Shown here: in pieces, positions 52,357-61,757 of the stretch
How the letters are laid out: every line of letters starts with the position of its first letter
How positions within the stretch are numbered: the first letter of the stretch is position 1
Source of the DNA: Vibrio mimicus CAIM 602
Lineage (GTDB): Bacteria > Pseudomonadota > Gammaproteobacteria > Enterobacterales > Vibrionaceae
NCBI RefSeq assembly: GCF_000338875.1
Contig: NZ_AOMO01000077.1
Location: 1 to 64,000, forward strand
Length of the DNA stretch: 64,000 nucleotides
Direction of reading: 5' to 3'
The notes under the pieces: generated by a model
What the model was told of the DNA's origin: nothing
What the model saw: only the letters and a program-made list of their open reading frames with translations
The model's database searches: none
Position numbers and translations under genes: made by a program

Positions 52357-53478
52357 TTAACCTTGCCAAGAAAAGTAGAGAGTCGCAGGCTGAACTGGTT
52401 GAGGTTGTGGCGCAACTTCTGTTTCGTTTATTTCGCTGCCTTCACTTCCTGATGTTTCAGAAGTTTCTTCAGGTACAACTTGTTCCGGTGGCATATCGAG
52501 CAATGTAGCCTGCCCCATTCTCACCACTTCATTAGCAAATTCATCCGCACTTGCCAGAAGATGAACCTTGAAAGTCACTTGAGTACCCTGAATTTTCAGA
52601 ATATCCAGCGACGCCACTGAGCTTAAACGCTTCAATTTGTTCTCAACGACAAAGAAATCTTGTGCGCTATCAAGCGGGCTAAATTGCGCTAGGATCGATT
52701 GTGATGATTCACTGCTGACCACGACTGCACTTTTGCGCGCATAGTAATCACTGATTTCATCAATCATCTCGTTAGCCGCTTGCTCACCAGAAGCTTGGCC
52801 AGAAATCGGGGCTTTAGGTTGTTGCAACATCGCACCTGCTGATTGATCGAATAAACTCCAACGCAGGTCTGAACCTTGAGCACGAACCACTAACACGGCA
52901 TCGGTTGGATAACGTTGGCTAGCAGCACTGATTGGATTAACGAAACCGCCCCACAAGTCAGACACTTGCACACCAGTCACATCATCAAAATCCCCAACGG
53001 GAACCGTGATCGGCAGGCCACGAGAACGAGCTCGGTTTTTCAGTTGATTTAGCAGTGCCGTATCCGCGTGTTCCCACGTGATACTACGATCATAGTTTGC
53101 TTCTTCCACCAGCCACACTAATAAGTTACTGCGGTTTTCTGGCCAAAAAGGCAATTGAGCTTGAGTCAGCAATGAGCGAATATGCGGCGCACTAAATTGC
53201 AAACGCATGACAGGCTGCATGCCTTGTTGCTGGGTGCTGATCTGAGTGATGTATTGGTTATTTTGGCGCAGCGCTTTTTGCACCGCATCATTTTTGAGGG
53301 AATCTTGGCTGCCAGTAGCGCGCACAATCACCTCTTCCATACCGCGCACACGGGCGGCAGCATCAGCGTTGCTTTGTTGAGGATCTATCGCAACTTCTGT
53401 CTGATATAAGTTGACTCGGGTGAGGGCGAATGCGGGAAACGTCAGTAGTCCCATCATTAACACAGCTAAATAGCGCAT
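52357..53478 (-). CDS. DUF2066 domain-containing exported protein
   Basis: A 373-residue protein with a signal peptide (about 1-18, ending AFA) and the DUF2066 domain over most of the chain (ALTRVNLYQTEVAI, RGMEEVIVRATGS). The C-terminal 50 residues are rich in Glu, Pro, Ser and Thr, probably disordered. The function is unknown. It is divergent from uraA. Confidence 0.85.
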   Translation of the reverse strand: MRYLAVLMMGLLTFPAFALTRVNLYQTEVAIDPQQSNADAAARVRGMEEVIVRATGSQDSLKNDAVQKALRQNNQYITQISTQQQGMQPVMRLQFSAPHIRSLLTQAQLPFWPENRSNLLVWLVEEANYDRSITWEHADTALLNQLKNRARSRGLPITVPVGDFDDVTGVQVSDLWGGFVNPISAASQRYPTDAVLVVRAQGSDLRWSLFDQSAGAMLQQPKAPISGQASGEQAANEMIDEISDYYARKSAVVVSSESSQSILAQFSPLDSAQDFFVVENKLKRLSSVASLDILKIQGTQVTFKVHLLASADEFANEVVRMGQATLLDMPPEQVVPEETSETSGSEGSEINETEVAPQPQPVQPATLYFSWQG

Positions 53479-53639
53479 ACCATACCTACATTCTGTTTAC
53501 TGAATGTCGATGATAAGCAACTATCCCTAGTTCAGCAAGGCTACGAGCTTACAGGAGTTTGTCAGAATTTGTGCGACGAGATCCACGTCGTTTTTATGGG
53601 GCACTAATAATCCTGTCATTTTTTGATCTCATTCAGCTC

Positions 53640-53651
53640 GCAATCGATTGC
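53640..53651. promoter_or_regulatory. PurR-box-like palindrome upstream of uraA
   Basis: GCAATCGATTGC is a perfect 12-bp dyad, similar to the core of the PurR operator (GCAAACGTTTGC), 49 bases before the uraA start and next to a possible -10 (TAGAAT). Nucleobase transporters are known PurR targets in E. coli; the assignment here is inference. Confidence 0.35.
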
Positions 53652-53700
53652 AGAAGTGATAGAATCCCGCGAATTTTTATTTTGCATCAGGGAAAAAACG

Positions 53701-54953
53701 ATGAAAAATGCCATCCAAGGCGCGCAAATGCTGTTTGTTGCATTCGGCGCGTTGGTTCTAGTCCCGCTGTTGACTGGACTGGATCCAAACGTAGCACTCT
53801 TCGGTGCCGGTTTAGGAACTCTGCTTTTCCAATTGATAACCCGCCGCTCTGTCCCCATTTTCCTCGCCTCTTCTTTTGCTTTCATTGCTCCTATCATGTT
53901 TGGTATTCAAACTTGGGGAATTCCAGCCACTATGGGTGGTTTGATGGCTGCTGGTGCGGTGTACATTATTATGGGCGCAGTGATTAAACTGCGTGGCGTG
54001 GAGATCATTCATAAACTCCTGCCACCGGTTGTTGTTGGCCCAGTGATCATGGTGATTGGTTTGGGGCTAGCTCCTGCGGCAGTGAACATGGCGCTAGGCA
54101 AAACTGGTGACGGCTCAGTACAGCTTGTGGACCCACAAGCCGCACTATGGATTTCTTGCATTTCACTTTTGGTGACTGTGGTTTTCAGTGTCTTCGCGAA
54201 AGGCTTTTTCAAACTCGTGCCAATTTTGGCTGGTATCGTCAGCGGCTATGTCCTGTCACTCTCGATGGGTGTTGTAAGTTTTGCTGCTGTTGAACAAGCC
54301 GCTTGGCTTGCGTTGCCAAACTTCACTTTCCCTGAATTTAATATCAACGCCATCCTGTTTATGATCCCAGTAGCGATTGCTCCAGCGGTTGAACACGTGG
54401 GTGATATGCTGGCAATTTCGAATGTGACCAACAAAGATTACCTGAAAAAACCGGGCTTACACCGCACCATCACAGGTGACGGGGTGGCAACAATAGCCGC
54501 TACCATGCTGGGCGCGCCGCCGAACACAACTTACAGTGAAGTCACTGGTGCGGTAATGCTGACTCGTGCCTTTAACCCGGCAATCATGACTTGGGCAGCA
54601 ATCACTGCCATCGTTCTGGCTTTGGTCGGCAAACTAGGCGCTCTGCTGCAAACTATCCCAGTCCCAGTCATGGGCGGTATTATGATCCTGCTGTTTGGTT
54701 CAATTGCTACTGTGGGCTTGAATACTCTGATCAAAAATCAGGTTGATCTGCACAAATCTCGCAACTTAGTGATTGTGGCTGTTACTCTGGTATTTGGTAT
54801 TGGTGGTATGGCGTTTGGTGTGGGTGATTTCAGCTACAAGGCGTGAGCTTGTGCGGTATTGTAGCGATTGTCCTAAACCTCGTTTTGCCTAAAGATTTGG
54901 GTGAAAACCATGTGGTTGATAATGCGCAAATGGAAGAAGAAGCGCGTCATTAA
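53701..54953 (+). pseudogene. uraA: Uracil permease UraA, frameshifted near the C-terminus
   Basis: A nucleobase-cation symporter-2 protein, 14 predicted helices, importing uracil with protons. It starts MKNAIQGAQMLFVAFGALVLVP and carries IAPAVEHVGDMLAI and the NTTYSEVTGAV motif. The frame closes at 54846 after GVGDFSYKA. One extra T near 54835 gives DFS-LQGVSLCGIVAIVLNLV and continues to a natural stop at 54953, total 417 residues with the usual hydrophilic tail. So about 36 C-terminal residues, including the last helix, are lost in the sequence as given. A missing T in a TT pair is the simplest cause. No upp gene is next to it. Confidence 0.88.
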
Positions 54954-54965
54954 TTTCGCTATTGT

Positions 54966-54997
54966 AAAAAATGGCCTCTTAACGAGGCCGTTTTTTT
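54966..54997. terminator. Bidirectional terminator between uraA and ybaK
   Basis: AAAAAATGGCCTC and GAGGCCGTTTTTTT form a stem with a 5-base loop and A/T tails between the convergent genes. This position also supports the longer, restored uraA frame. Confidence 0.9.
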
Positions 54998-55002
54998 ATG
55001 CG

Positions 55003-55485
55003 TTAAGCATCCTCTTGGCACAAATCAGCAAATTGTCCACGAGTTAAGCGCGCTAAGTCTTGCGGTGAAAGCTCAATCTCCAAACCACGTTTCCCCGCGC
55101 TCACACAGACCGTTGCTTGTGTTTCCGCACTTTGGTGAATAAAGGTCGGCAATGCTTTCTTCTGACCTAAAGGGCTGATCCCCCCCACGACATAACCTGT
55201 GGTTTTTTCAGCAATGTCTGGTTTCGCCATTTCTGCTTTTTTGGCTTTTGCCGCTTTGGCCGCCAGTTTCAGATTCAGCTTTAGATCCACAGGAATAATC
55301 GCTACCGCGAGATTCTTCTCTTCCCCATTCATGCAAAATAGTAAAGTTTTGAACACTCGCTTCGGATCTTGACCAAGCGCCTGCGCCGCTTCTAAGCCAT
55401 AGCTGGCATGGTTAGGATCATGTTCATACTGATGAATGGTATGGGTAATTTTGTTTTTCTTTGCAAGATTGATTGCGGGAGTCAT
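55003..55485 (-). CDS. ybaK: Cys-tRNA(Pro)/Cys-tRNA(Cys) deacylase YbaK
   Basis: A 160-residue trans-editing factor that removes Cys mischarged on tRNA(Pro). It contains the YbaK/ProX domain with the conserved catalytic Lys region KRVFKTLLF and GYVVGGISPLGQKK, and it begins MTPAINLAKKNKITHTIHQY. ATG 55485 is chosen; the frame continues to a GTG at 55506 with no family support. Confidence 0.92.
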   Translation of the reverse strand: MTPAINLAKKNKITHTIHQYEHDPNHASYGLEAAQALGQDPKRVFKTLLFCMNGEEKNLAVAIIPVDLKLNLKLAAKAAKAKKAEMAKPDIAEKTTGYVVGGISPLGQKKALPTFIHQSAETQATVCVSAGKRGLEIELSPQDLARLTRGQFADLCQEDA

Positions 55486-55561
55486 GAATCGCGTGTCCTC
55501 ATACACTCACACTGCTTTCTAGGCAGGTTTAAGCTTAAGCTCCATCGTTATATGGAGAAAT

Positions 55562-55588
55562 AAAAAAGGCGGTGCAATCACACCGCCT
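55562..55588 (-). terminator. Terminator after nutA
   Basis: On the minus strand AGGCGGTG, loop TGATTG, CACCGCCT then TTTTTTA. It lies 39 bases past the nucleotidase stop. Confidence 0.88.
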
Positions 55589-55626
55589 GTCAGTAAACGC
55601 AATTCGACTCGCTGAGTCAAACCTTA

Positions 55627-57288
55627 TTAACGATAAACAATTTCACCCGCAGGAGCGAAACGGTTCACATCGATTGGGCTGTTAGCTTCTAGGAAGTCTT
55701 TCAATACTTCTGCATCCACAAAACCTGTGTTTACGTAGCCTGGGTGTTCAGAGATCTTTGGATAGCCGTCACCACCAGCTGCGTTGAAGCTTGGAACAGT
55801 GAAGCGATAAGTTGCATCCAAACGTAGCTGCTTGCCACCAATCATGACGTTTGACACTTTGCCGTCCGCAACCGTCATAGCAATACCAGCAAACTGAGCA
55901 TACGCACCAGAATCAACAGGCTTAGTTGCCACAACATTCAGATAATCCAGTACTTCCTGACCAGTCATATCAACATAAGTCAGAATGTTGCCAAACGGCT
56001 GAACTTTCAGAACATCTTTATAAGTGATGTCACCCGCTTGGATAGAATCACGCACACCGCCTGAGTTCATCACCGCGAAATCAGCTTTAGCACGTTGCAT
56101 GTGTGCCATTGCGATCATACGGCCTAGGTTGGTTTGCTCGAAACGCACTACGTTACGATCACCTTCCAGCTTACCGTTACTTTGCGCAATCTTAATGTTG
56201 AGTTGCTCTTGGCCTTTCTCTTGGTAAGGGCGCAGGAAATCGAGCATTGCTGCATCTTCTTTAATTTCAGAAGTTGCGAACACACGCTGACTTTCACCGT
56301 TCACTTCAACCTTCTTCTTCAGGTTTACTGGGATCAGGTCATAGCTCACCATGTTCAGCTCACCGTTACGGAATTCATAATCCGCACGGCCAACGTATTT
56401 ACCCCACTCGTAAGCTTGAACGATGTAAGTACCGTTTTGCATGTCAGGCTTACATTCATCACCTGGCTTAAAGTTTTTCTTAACCAGATTCGGGCCTTCC
56501 ATACAGACTGGCTCTTGTGAGTGACCACCCACAATCATGTCCAGCTCGCCTTCTGGTAAGTAACGTGCAAGAGCAACATCGCCCGGAGCGTTAACACCGT
56601 GTTCACCGTTTTGGTAGTGACCCATATGAGTCACCGCGATGAATAAGTCTGGCTTCTCATTTTTCTTCAGTTCAGCAATGACTTTCTTCGCTTCTTCTTT
56701 TGGATCACGGAAATCGATGCCGCCGATGTATTCAGGGTTACCAATCTTTGCAGTATCTTCGGTAGTTAAACCGATAACCGCAATTTTGATGCCTTGCTTT
56801 TCAAAGATGTGGTAAGGCGCAAACAGACGCTTGCCTGTGGCTTTATCGTAGATGTTGGCAGACAACATTGGGAAGTTCGCCCACTCTTTTTGCTTAAACA
56901 GCACTTCGAGCGGATTATCAAACTCGTGGTTACCAAGCGCCATTGCATCGTAACCAATTTTGCTCATGCCTTTAAAATCAGGCTCAGCATCTTGCAGGTC
57001 AGATTCTGGAACACCAGTATTGATGTCACCGCCAGACAGCAGAAGTACACTGCCACCTTGTGCTTCAATGTCAGCACGCAATTGGTCAATCAATGTTTTA
57101 CGCGCTGCCATACCATATTCGCCATACTGGTTTTGCCAGAAACGGCCGTGATGGTCATTGGTGTGCAGAATTGTCAGCTTATAAGTTTTGTCTGCTTCCC
57201 ACTGGTTAGTAGGTTGGGTTGCACAACCCGCCAGAGAGGCAATGATTGCTGCACTAAGTACGGATTTTAGAATGAGGCCTTGTTTCAT
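55627..57288 (-). CDS. nutA: Secreted/anchored 5'-nucleotidase NutA (UshA family)
   Basis: A 553-residue lipoprotein enzyme that dephosphorylates external nucleotides so nucleosides can be taken up. The signal peptide ends LAGC with lipidated Cys22. The metallophosphatase domain has the metal motifs LHTNDHHGRF, SGGDINTG, ALGNHEFDNP, VTHMGHY and GGHSQEP; the C-terminal specificity domain has NSGGVRDSIQ and FNAAGGDGYP. It is very similar to the Cl(-)-dependent 5'-nucleotidase of V. parahaemolyticus. ATG 57288 has AGGT upstream and starts the signal peptide; the open frame to 57372 is not supported. Confidence 0.95.
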   Translation of the reverse strand: MKQGLILKSVLSAAIIASLAGCATQPTNQWEADKTYKLTILHTNDHHGRFWQNQYGEYGMAARKTLIDQLRADIEAQGGSVLLLSGGDINTGVPESDLQDAEPDFKGMSKIGYDAMALGNHEFDNPLEVLFKQKEWANFPMLSANIYDKATGKRLFAPYHIFEKQGIKIAVIGLTTEDTAKIGNPEYIGGIDFRDPKEEAKKVIAELKKNEKPDLFIAVTHMGHYQNGEHGVNAPGDVALARYLPEGELDMIVGGHSQEPVCMEGPNLVKKNFKPGDECKPDMQNGTYIVQAYEWGKYVGRADYEFRNGELNMVSYDLIPVNLKKKVEVNGESQRVFATSEIKEDAAMLDFLRPYQEKGQEQLNIKIAQSNGKLEGDRNVVRFEQTNLGRMIAMAHMQRAKADFAVMNSGGVRDSIQAGDITYKDVLKVQPFGNILTYVDMTGQEVLDYLNVVATKPVDSGAYAQFAGIAMTVADGKVSNVMIGGKQLRLDATYRFTVPSFNAAGGDGYPKISEHPGYVNTGFVDAEVLKDFLEANSPIDVNRFAPAGEIVYR

Positions 57289-57644
57289 TGTCATACCTTT
57301 GAACTGATGAAAACCACTGCTTGAAGTGTCGTTTAGAGCGCTCGCATGGCGCATACGCTTTCCACTGCGCACAGCTTGATGCGCGGGTAAAACTTGACTT
57401 AGTTTAAAGTAACAGAATTGATGAGACAGCTTGATTTCATATTTATGTAGGATGGATCACCTAAAACCGCCCAATAAAATGTAATCCGTAGAAAGAGTTA
57501 AGAAGATAGCAAGCTCGGATCACAGGCAAACGTTTCACTGATGAAAGGCCATTTTCCCCGATTTTGTGCGCGCAAGCGTTTAATCTACATAAACCCTTTA
57601 TTACCGGGCGCTAAGCAATGAGCACACGCTAAAAAATAGTGATG
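57289..57644. promoter_or_regulatory. nutA upstream region, 356 bp without a gene
   Basis: The stretch between kdsA's terminator and nutA is AT-rich and holds no credible ORF. It includes a PurR-like core near 57527 and must hold the nutA promoter; I cannot assign a -35/-10 pair. No RNA gene was recognized. Confidence 0.4.
57524..57539. promoter_or_regulatory. PurR-box-like site upstream of nutA
   Basis: AGGCAAACGTTTCACT contains GCAAACGTTT, the full core of the PurR operator, with imperfect flanks. It is about 235 bases from the nutA start, further than a typical repressor site. Confidence 0.35.
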
Positions 57645-57670
57645 AAAAAGCCACCCGAAGGTGGCTTTTA
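57645..57670 (-). terminator. Terminator after kdsA
   Basis: On the minus strand AAAAGCCACC, loop TTCG, GGTGGCTTTTT. It marks the end of the hemA-prfA-prmC-sirB2-sirB1-kdsA operon. Confidence 0.92.
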
Positions 57671-57697
57671 GAATCTTTGTCGATTTGAGCTCGAATC

Positions 57698-58549
57698 TTA
57701 TTGGATATCGATCTGCGCAAAGCTTTTGATCAGGTCATCCAGCGCTTTCATCTGCGCTAGGAATGGCTCTAGTTTATCCAGTGGCAGTGCTGATGGACCA
57801 TCACACTTAGCTTTCTCTGGATTTGGGTGCGCCTCAATAAACAGACCCGCAATACCGGTTGCCAAGCCAGCTTTCGCCAATTCAACGGTTTGTTGACGAC
57901 GGCCGCCAGATGCCGCACCAGAAGGATCACGCATTTGTAGTGAGTGAGTCACATCAAAGATAATTGGGCTGCCGTTAGACGCTTGCTTCATCACGCCAAA
58001 ACCAAGCATATCAACCACTAAGTTGTCATAACCGTGGCAAGAGCCGCGCTCACACAGAATCACTTTATCATTGCCACACTCAGCAAACTTCTCAACGATG
58101 TTGCCAACTTGACCTGGACTCATGAATTGCGGTTTTTTCACGTTGATCACAGCGCCGGTTTTCGCCATCGCTTCAACCAAATCGGTTTGGCGTGCCAAAA
58201 ATGCTGGCAATTGAATCACATCAACCACATCCGCTACTGGCTGCGCTTGTTCAGCCGTATGAACGTCAGTAATGATTTTCACCCCGAAAGTCTGTTTCAG
58301 CTCTTGGAAGATCTTCATGCCTTCTTCCAAACCAGGACCACGATAAGAGTGAACAGAGCTACGGTTAGCTTTATCAAAAGAAGCTTTGAACACATAAGGA
58401 ATGCCAAGCTTCTCGGTTACTTTCACGTAGTGCTCGCAAATTTGCATCGCTAGATCACGCGACTCTAACACGTTCATACCCGCAAACAGGGTAAACGGCT
58501 TATCGTTTGCTACCGGAATATCACCTACATGGACAATTTTGTGTTCCAT
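57698..58549 (-). CDS. kdsA: 3-deoxy-D-manno-octulosonate-8-phosphate synthase KdsA
   Basis: Joins phosphoenolpyruvate and arabinose 5-phosphate to make KDO-8-P for lipopolysaccharide inner core. The 283-residue TIM barrel has FKASFDKANRSS, KIITDVHT, and the conserved PAFLARQTDL and HSLQMRDPSGAASGGRRQ segments. It is last in the operon behind sirB1 (19-base gap), matching the E. coli hemA-prfA-prmC-sirBA-kdsA order. Confidence 0.96.
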   Translation of the reverse strand: MEHKIVHVGDIPVANDKPFTLFAGMNVLESRDLAMQICEHYVKVTEKLGIPYVFKASFDKANRSSVHSYRGPGLEEGMKIFQELKQTFGVKIITDVHTAEQAQPVADVVDVIQLPAFLARQTDLVEAMAKTGAVINVKKPQFMSPGQVGNIVEKFAECGNDKVILCERGSCHGYDNLVVDMLGFGVMKQASNGSPIIFDVTHSLQMRDPSGAASGGRRQQTVELAKAGLATGIAGLFIEAHPNPEKAKCDGPSALPLDKLEPFLAQMKALDDLIKSFAQIDIQ

Positions 58550-58568
58550 CTTAATCTCTCTTGTTGGG

Positions 58569-59380
58569 TTAATGCAGAGTCACTTGAGTATCGTGACTGA
58601 GCGCATTGACTTGCGTTTTTAACAATTCAGCCGCCGGATCGTTCGGACATTGATCAATAAAATATTGATAGTCCGAAATGGCAATTTGGTGACACTCTAA
58701 CTGCTGATAGATAAAGCCACGATCGCGTATTTCATAGGGATCATCAGGCACAAACGTTAGCGCCAAATCCGTACATCTTAGCGCCAGAGTATAACGTTCT
58801 TCACGCAGCAAGGCACTTTTGAGCAGTGCCAACCAGCGGCCAATAATGGTTGGATTATCCACCACTGTAAATGTTGGGGTTTTAGCTTGGCAAGCGGCCC
58901 TTTATGGCCGACCAACCAAGCCTGCAAAGTGTGCAGAGAAACAATCTCACCATTGAATGGGTTGAGATAAATCGGTGTTTCATCCGGCCAATTAAGCGAA
59001 AGCAGAAATTGAGTGGGGAAACTAATGCCATTAAGCGGAAAGCCCAACTTACGACCAAAATAAAGCAGTAAAGATCCCAGACTGACCGGAATGCCTTTGC
59101 GTCGCTCTAAAACTTGATCCATGAAGGCATTACGTGAATCAAAATATGCTTCACGATCACCGCTAAAGCCCCACTCTTGGTAAAACAGGCGTAAAAAAGC
59201 ATCGAAACGTGCTTTGTCATGGTGCTCATGCACCAGTGCCAGTTCCGCCTCTTCGAGCAGACGTGCCAACTCAATGTGAGCCCATTCTATCTGCGTATCT
59301 GGATTGATGGCTTTATTGAGCGCAAGCGCCCCCTCCACCAACTCCATCGCATCAAAATCTTCATCACACAAATTCAGCAT
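58569..59380 (-). pseudogene. sirB1: SirB1 family protein, single-base frameshift
   Basis: A transglutaminase-like plus TPR family protein of unknown function. The frame from ATG 59380 reads LNLCDEDFDAMELVEGALAL and the conserved RRKGIPVSLGSLLLYFGRKL, then leaves the family after LAKLKPQHLQ. The second frame reads VVDNPTIIGRWLALLKSALL to a normal end at 58569. Adding one G in CAG-TGG near 58864-58865 joins them as HLQ-VVDNPT for 270 residues, the E. coli SirB1 size. It sits between sirB2 and kdsA as usual. A GG pair reduced to G is the simplest explanation. Confidence 0.88.
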
Positions 59381-59394
59381 GGTTGCTCCTAAGA

Positions 59395-59778
59395 TTAACC
59401 AAACAGAATCGGCGCTTTAGTTACCGCAATTTTTCCAGCCATCGCGAGCCAGCCTAATGCGCCAAAAAACGCAAAGCTACGCAGCAGTTTGTTGCGGCCT
59501 AACTTCAGAGTAAAAAAGCCTAAAGCGATGTAAGCCAACACACAGGTGAATTTTTCTGTCATCCACGGCGCAGCGGCCGTAAAAGGGATGAAACCAGTGA
59601 TAAAAATTAAACCAACACCGGAAAGCAGTAACAAAGTGTCATTCACATGCGGGAAAATTTTGAAAAATTTGCGCTCTAAATGTGCAGAGTTAATCATCAT
59701 CAGCACATAGCGAATTGACAGCATCATCGCGCTCACGCCGATGGTGAAAAGGTGAAAATGTTTTAAGCCTTCGTACAT
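59395..59778 (-). CDS. sirB2: SirB2 family inner-membrane protein
   Basis: A 127-residue protein with four predicted membrane helices, matching SirB2: MYEGLKHFHLFTIGVSAMML, then RKFFKIFPHVNDTLLLLSGVGL. SirB names come from invasion-gene regulation screens; the molecular role is unknown. It overlaps the prmC stop by 1 base and lies 14 bases before sirB1. Confidence 0.93.
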   Translation of the reverse strand: MYEGLKHFHLFTIGVSAMMLSIRYVLMMINSAHLERKFFKIFPHVNDTLLLLSGVGLIFITGFIPFTAAAPWMTEKFTCVLAYIALGFFTLKLGRNKLLRSFAFFGALGWLAMAGKIAVTKAPILFG

Positions 59779-60638
59779 TATGATTCTCTTTCCGTTTGAT
59801 ATTGTCCCAATGTAACCCGGTCATTACCGGCATAATCTTGTTCGGTCGTCACGCTTTGGTAGCCTAAATCACGCAAAATCGTACGCACCGCTTCACCCTG
59901 ATCGTAGCCATGCTCAAACAGCAACCAGCCCCCTTCAAGTAAAAAGTGAGGAGCATGCGTACTGATGTAGCGAATATCCGCCAAGCCGTTTTCTTCAGCA
60001 ACCAGTGCACTTTTCGGCTCGAAACGAACATCACCCTGATTCAAATGAGGATCATTTTCCTCAATATAAGGTGGGTTGGAGACGATCAAAGCAAACTTCG
60101 TACCGCCAGCCAGCGGACTGAACCAACTCCCCTGCAAAAATTGCGTATTGAGAATACTCAAGCGGGTAGCATTTTCCTGCGCCAATTCCGCGGCTTCAGG
60201 GCGTAAATCAATCCCTGTAACAGGACGCAGTGGTAACTCCGAAGCCAAAGCCAACGCAATCGCCCCTGTTCCGGTACCAAGATCAAGGAGTTCACCTTCA
60301 ATCAACGCCGCTTTCTCAAGCGCCAACTCAACCAAACGTTCGGTATCCGGACGCGGAATGAGAGTGGAAGGAGAGACTTTCAGCGGCAGCGACCAAAACT
60401 CACGCTCACCGATGATGTAGGCAATCGGCTCACCCGCCATGCGGCGAGCGAGTAATGCGTTTAGAGAAACCAAAGCTGGCTCCTCAAGCGTTTTATCTGG
60501 CCAAGTCAGCAAATAGGAACGTGGCTTAGCCAGTACATAGCAAAGTAACACAGCGGCATCTAATGCTGGCGAATCACTGCCGCTTTGCTGCAGTTGCTCG
60601 GTTGCCGCTTTTAATGCCGCTTCAATGGTGACTGACAT
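59778..60638 (-). CDS. prmC: Peptide chain release factor N5-glutamine methyltransferase PrmC
   Basis: Methylates the Gln of the GGQ motif in release factors RF1 and RF2, with SAM. The 286-residue protein has LDLGTGTGAIALALASE and the catalytic NPPY in IVSNPPYIEENDPHL. It follows its substrate gene prfA with a 3-base gap. It is a paralogue of prmB in this window. Confidence 0.96.
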   Translation of the reverse strand: MSVTIEAALKAATEQLQQSGSDSPALDAAVLLCYVLAKPRSYLLTWPDKTLEEPALVSLNALLARRMAGEPIAYIIGEREFWSLPLKVSPSTLIPRPDTERLVELALEKAALIEGELLDLGTGTGAIALALASELPLRPVTGIDLRPEAAELAQENATRLSILNTQFLQGSWFSPLAGGTKFALIVSNPPYIEENDPHLNQGDVRFEPKSALVAEENGLADIRYISTHAPHFLLEGGWLLFEHGYDQGEAVRTILRDLGYQSVTTEQDYAGNDRVTLGQYQTERES

Positions 60639-60641
60639 GGA

Positions 60642-61730
60642 TTAGTTTTGATCCGCCAGTGCCGCCAATTGATCCGCTTGATGCTCATGGATAACCGGTT
60701 CAATCAGTGATTGCATGTCGCCTTCCATCACTTCCGTCAGGCGGTACACAGTCAGGTTGATGCGGTGATCGGACACACGACCTTGCGGGTAGTTGTAAGT
60801 ACGAATACGGTCACTACGATCGCCCGAACCCAGAAGGTTACGGCGAGTATCCGAAATTTCAGCTGCACGTTTTGACTCTTCAGCCTGTGCAATACGCGCT
60901 GCCAACACAGACATCGCTTTCGCTTTGTTCTTGTGCTGTGAACGCTCATCCTGACACTCAACAACAATGCCCGTTGGCAAGTGGGTGATACGGATTGCTG
61001 AATCTGTGGTGTTAACGTGCTGACCACCCGCGCCTGATGAACGGAAGGTGTCAATTTTCAGATCGCTGGCTTTAATTTCCGGAATTTCCGCTTCTGGAAT
61101 TTCTGGCATCACCGCAACAGTACAAGCAGAGGTATGAATACGCCCTTGCGCTTCCGTAGCCGGAACACGTTGCACGCGGTGACCACCTGATTCAAATTTC
61201 AGCGTACCGTAAGCACCGTCACCATTCACTTTTGCGATCATCTCTTTATAGCCGCCGTGTTCCGCTTCACTCGATGACATCACTTCGATGCGCCAGCCTT
61301 TTTTCTCCGCAAAACGGCTGTACATGCGGAACAAGTCGCCAGCAAAAATACCCGCTTCGTCACCACCCGCACCCGCACGGATTTCCAAGAAACAGTTGCG
61401 ATCATCATTCGGATCTTTTGGCAGCAGAAGGATTTGCAGCTCATCGGTTAAACGCTCAATCGCCGCTTTCGCCGCTTTGATTTCATCTTGCGCCATCTCA
61501 CGCATTTCAGCGTCATCTTCCTGCGCCATCTCTTCGGCAGCAACCAGATCTTCTTTCGCTTGCTGGTAAGCTTGGAAACACTGAGTGATCTCTTCCAACT
61601 GCGAATACTCTTTAGACAGAGCACGGAATTTATTTTGATCACCAATAACTGCTGGGTCGCCGAGAAGGTGTTGCACCTCTTCGTAGCGCTCAACAAGGGA
61701 TTCAAGCTTGCTTAAAATCGACGCTTTCAT
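60642..61730 (-). CDS. prfA: Peptide chain release factor 1 (RF1)
   Basis: Recognizes UAA and UAG stop codons. The 362-residue protein has the codon-reading tripeptide PAT at 190-192 and the catalytic GGQ at 235-237 in SSGAGGQHVNTTDS; Gln237 is the PrmC target. It lies between hemA (27-base gap) and prmC. No frameshift signal is expected or seen (that belongs to prfB). Confidence 0.97.
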   Translation of the reverse strand: MKASILSKLESLVERYEEVQHLLGDPAVIGDQNKFRALSKEYSQLEEITQCFQAYQQAKEDLVAAEEMAQEDDAEMREMAQDEIKAAKAAIERLTDELQILLLPKDPNDDRNCFLEIRAGAGGDEAGIFAGDLFRMYSRFAEKKGWRIEVMSSSEAEHGGYKEMIAKVNGDGAYGTLKFESGGHRVQRVPATEAQGRIHTSACTVAVMPEIPEAEIPEIKASDLKIDTFRSSGAGGQHVNTTDSAIRITHLPTGIVVECQDERSQHKNKAKAMSVLAARIAQAEESKRAAEISDTRRNLLGSGDRSDRIRTYNYPQGRVSDHRINLTVYRLTEVMEGDMQSLIEPVIHEHQADQLAALADQN

Positions 61731-61757
61731 AGTTTTCTTTAAACTCTAAGTTGAGAT

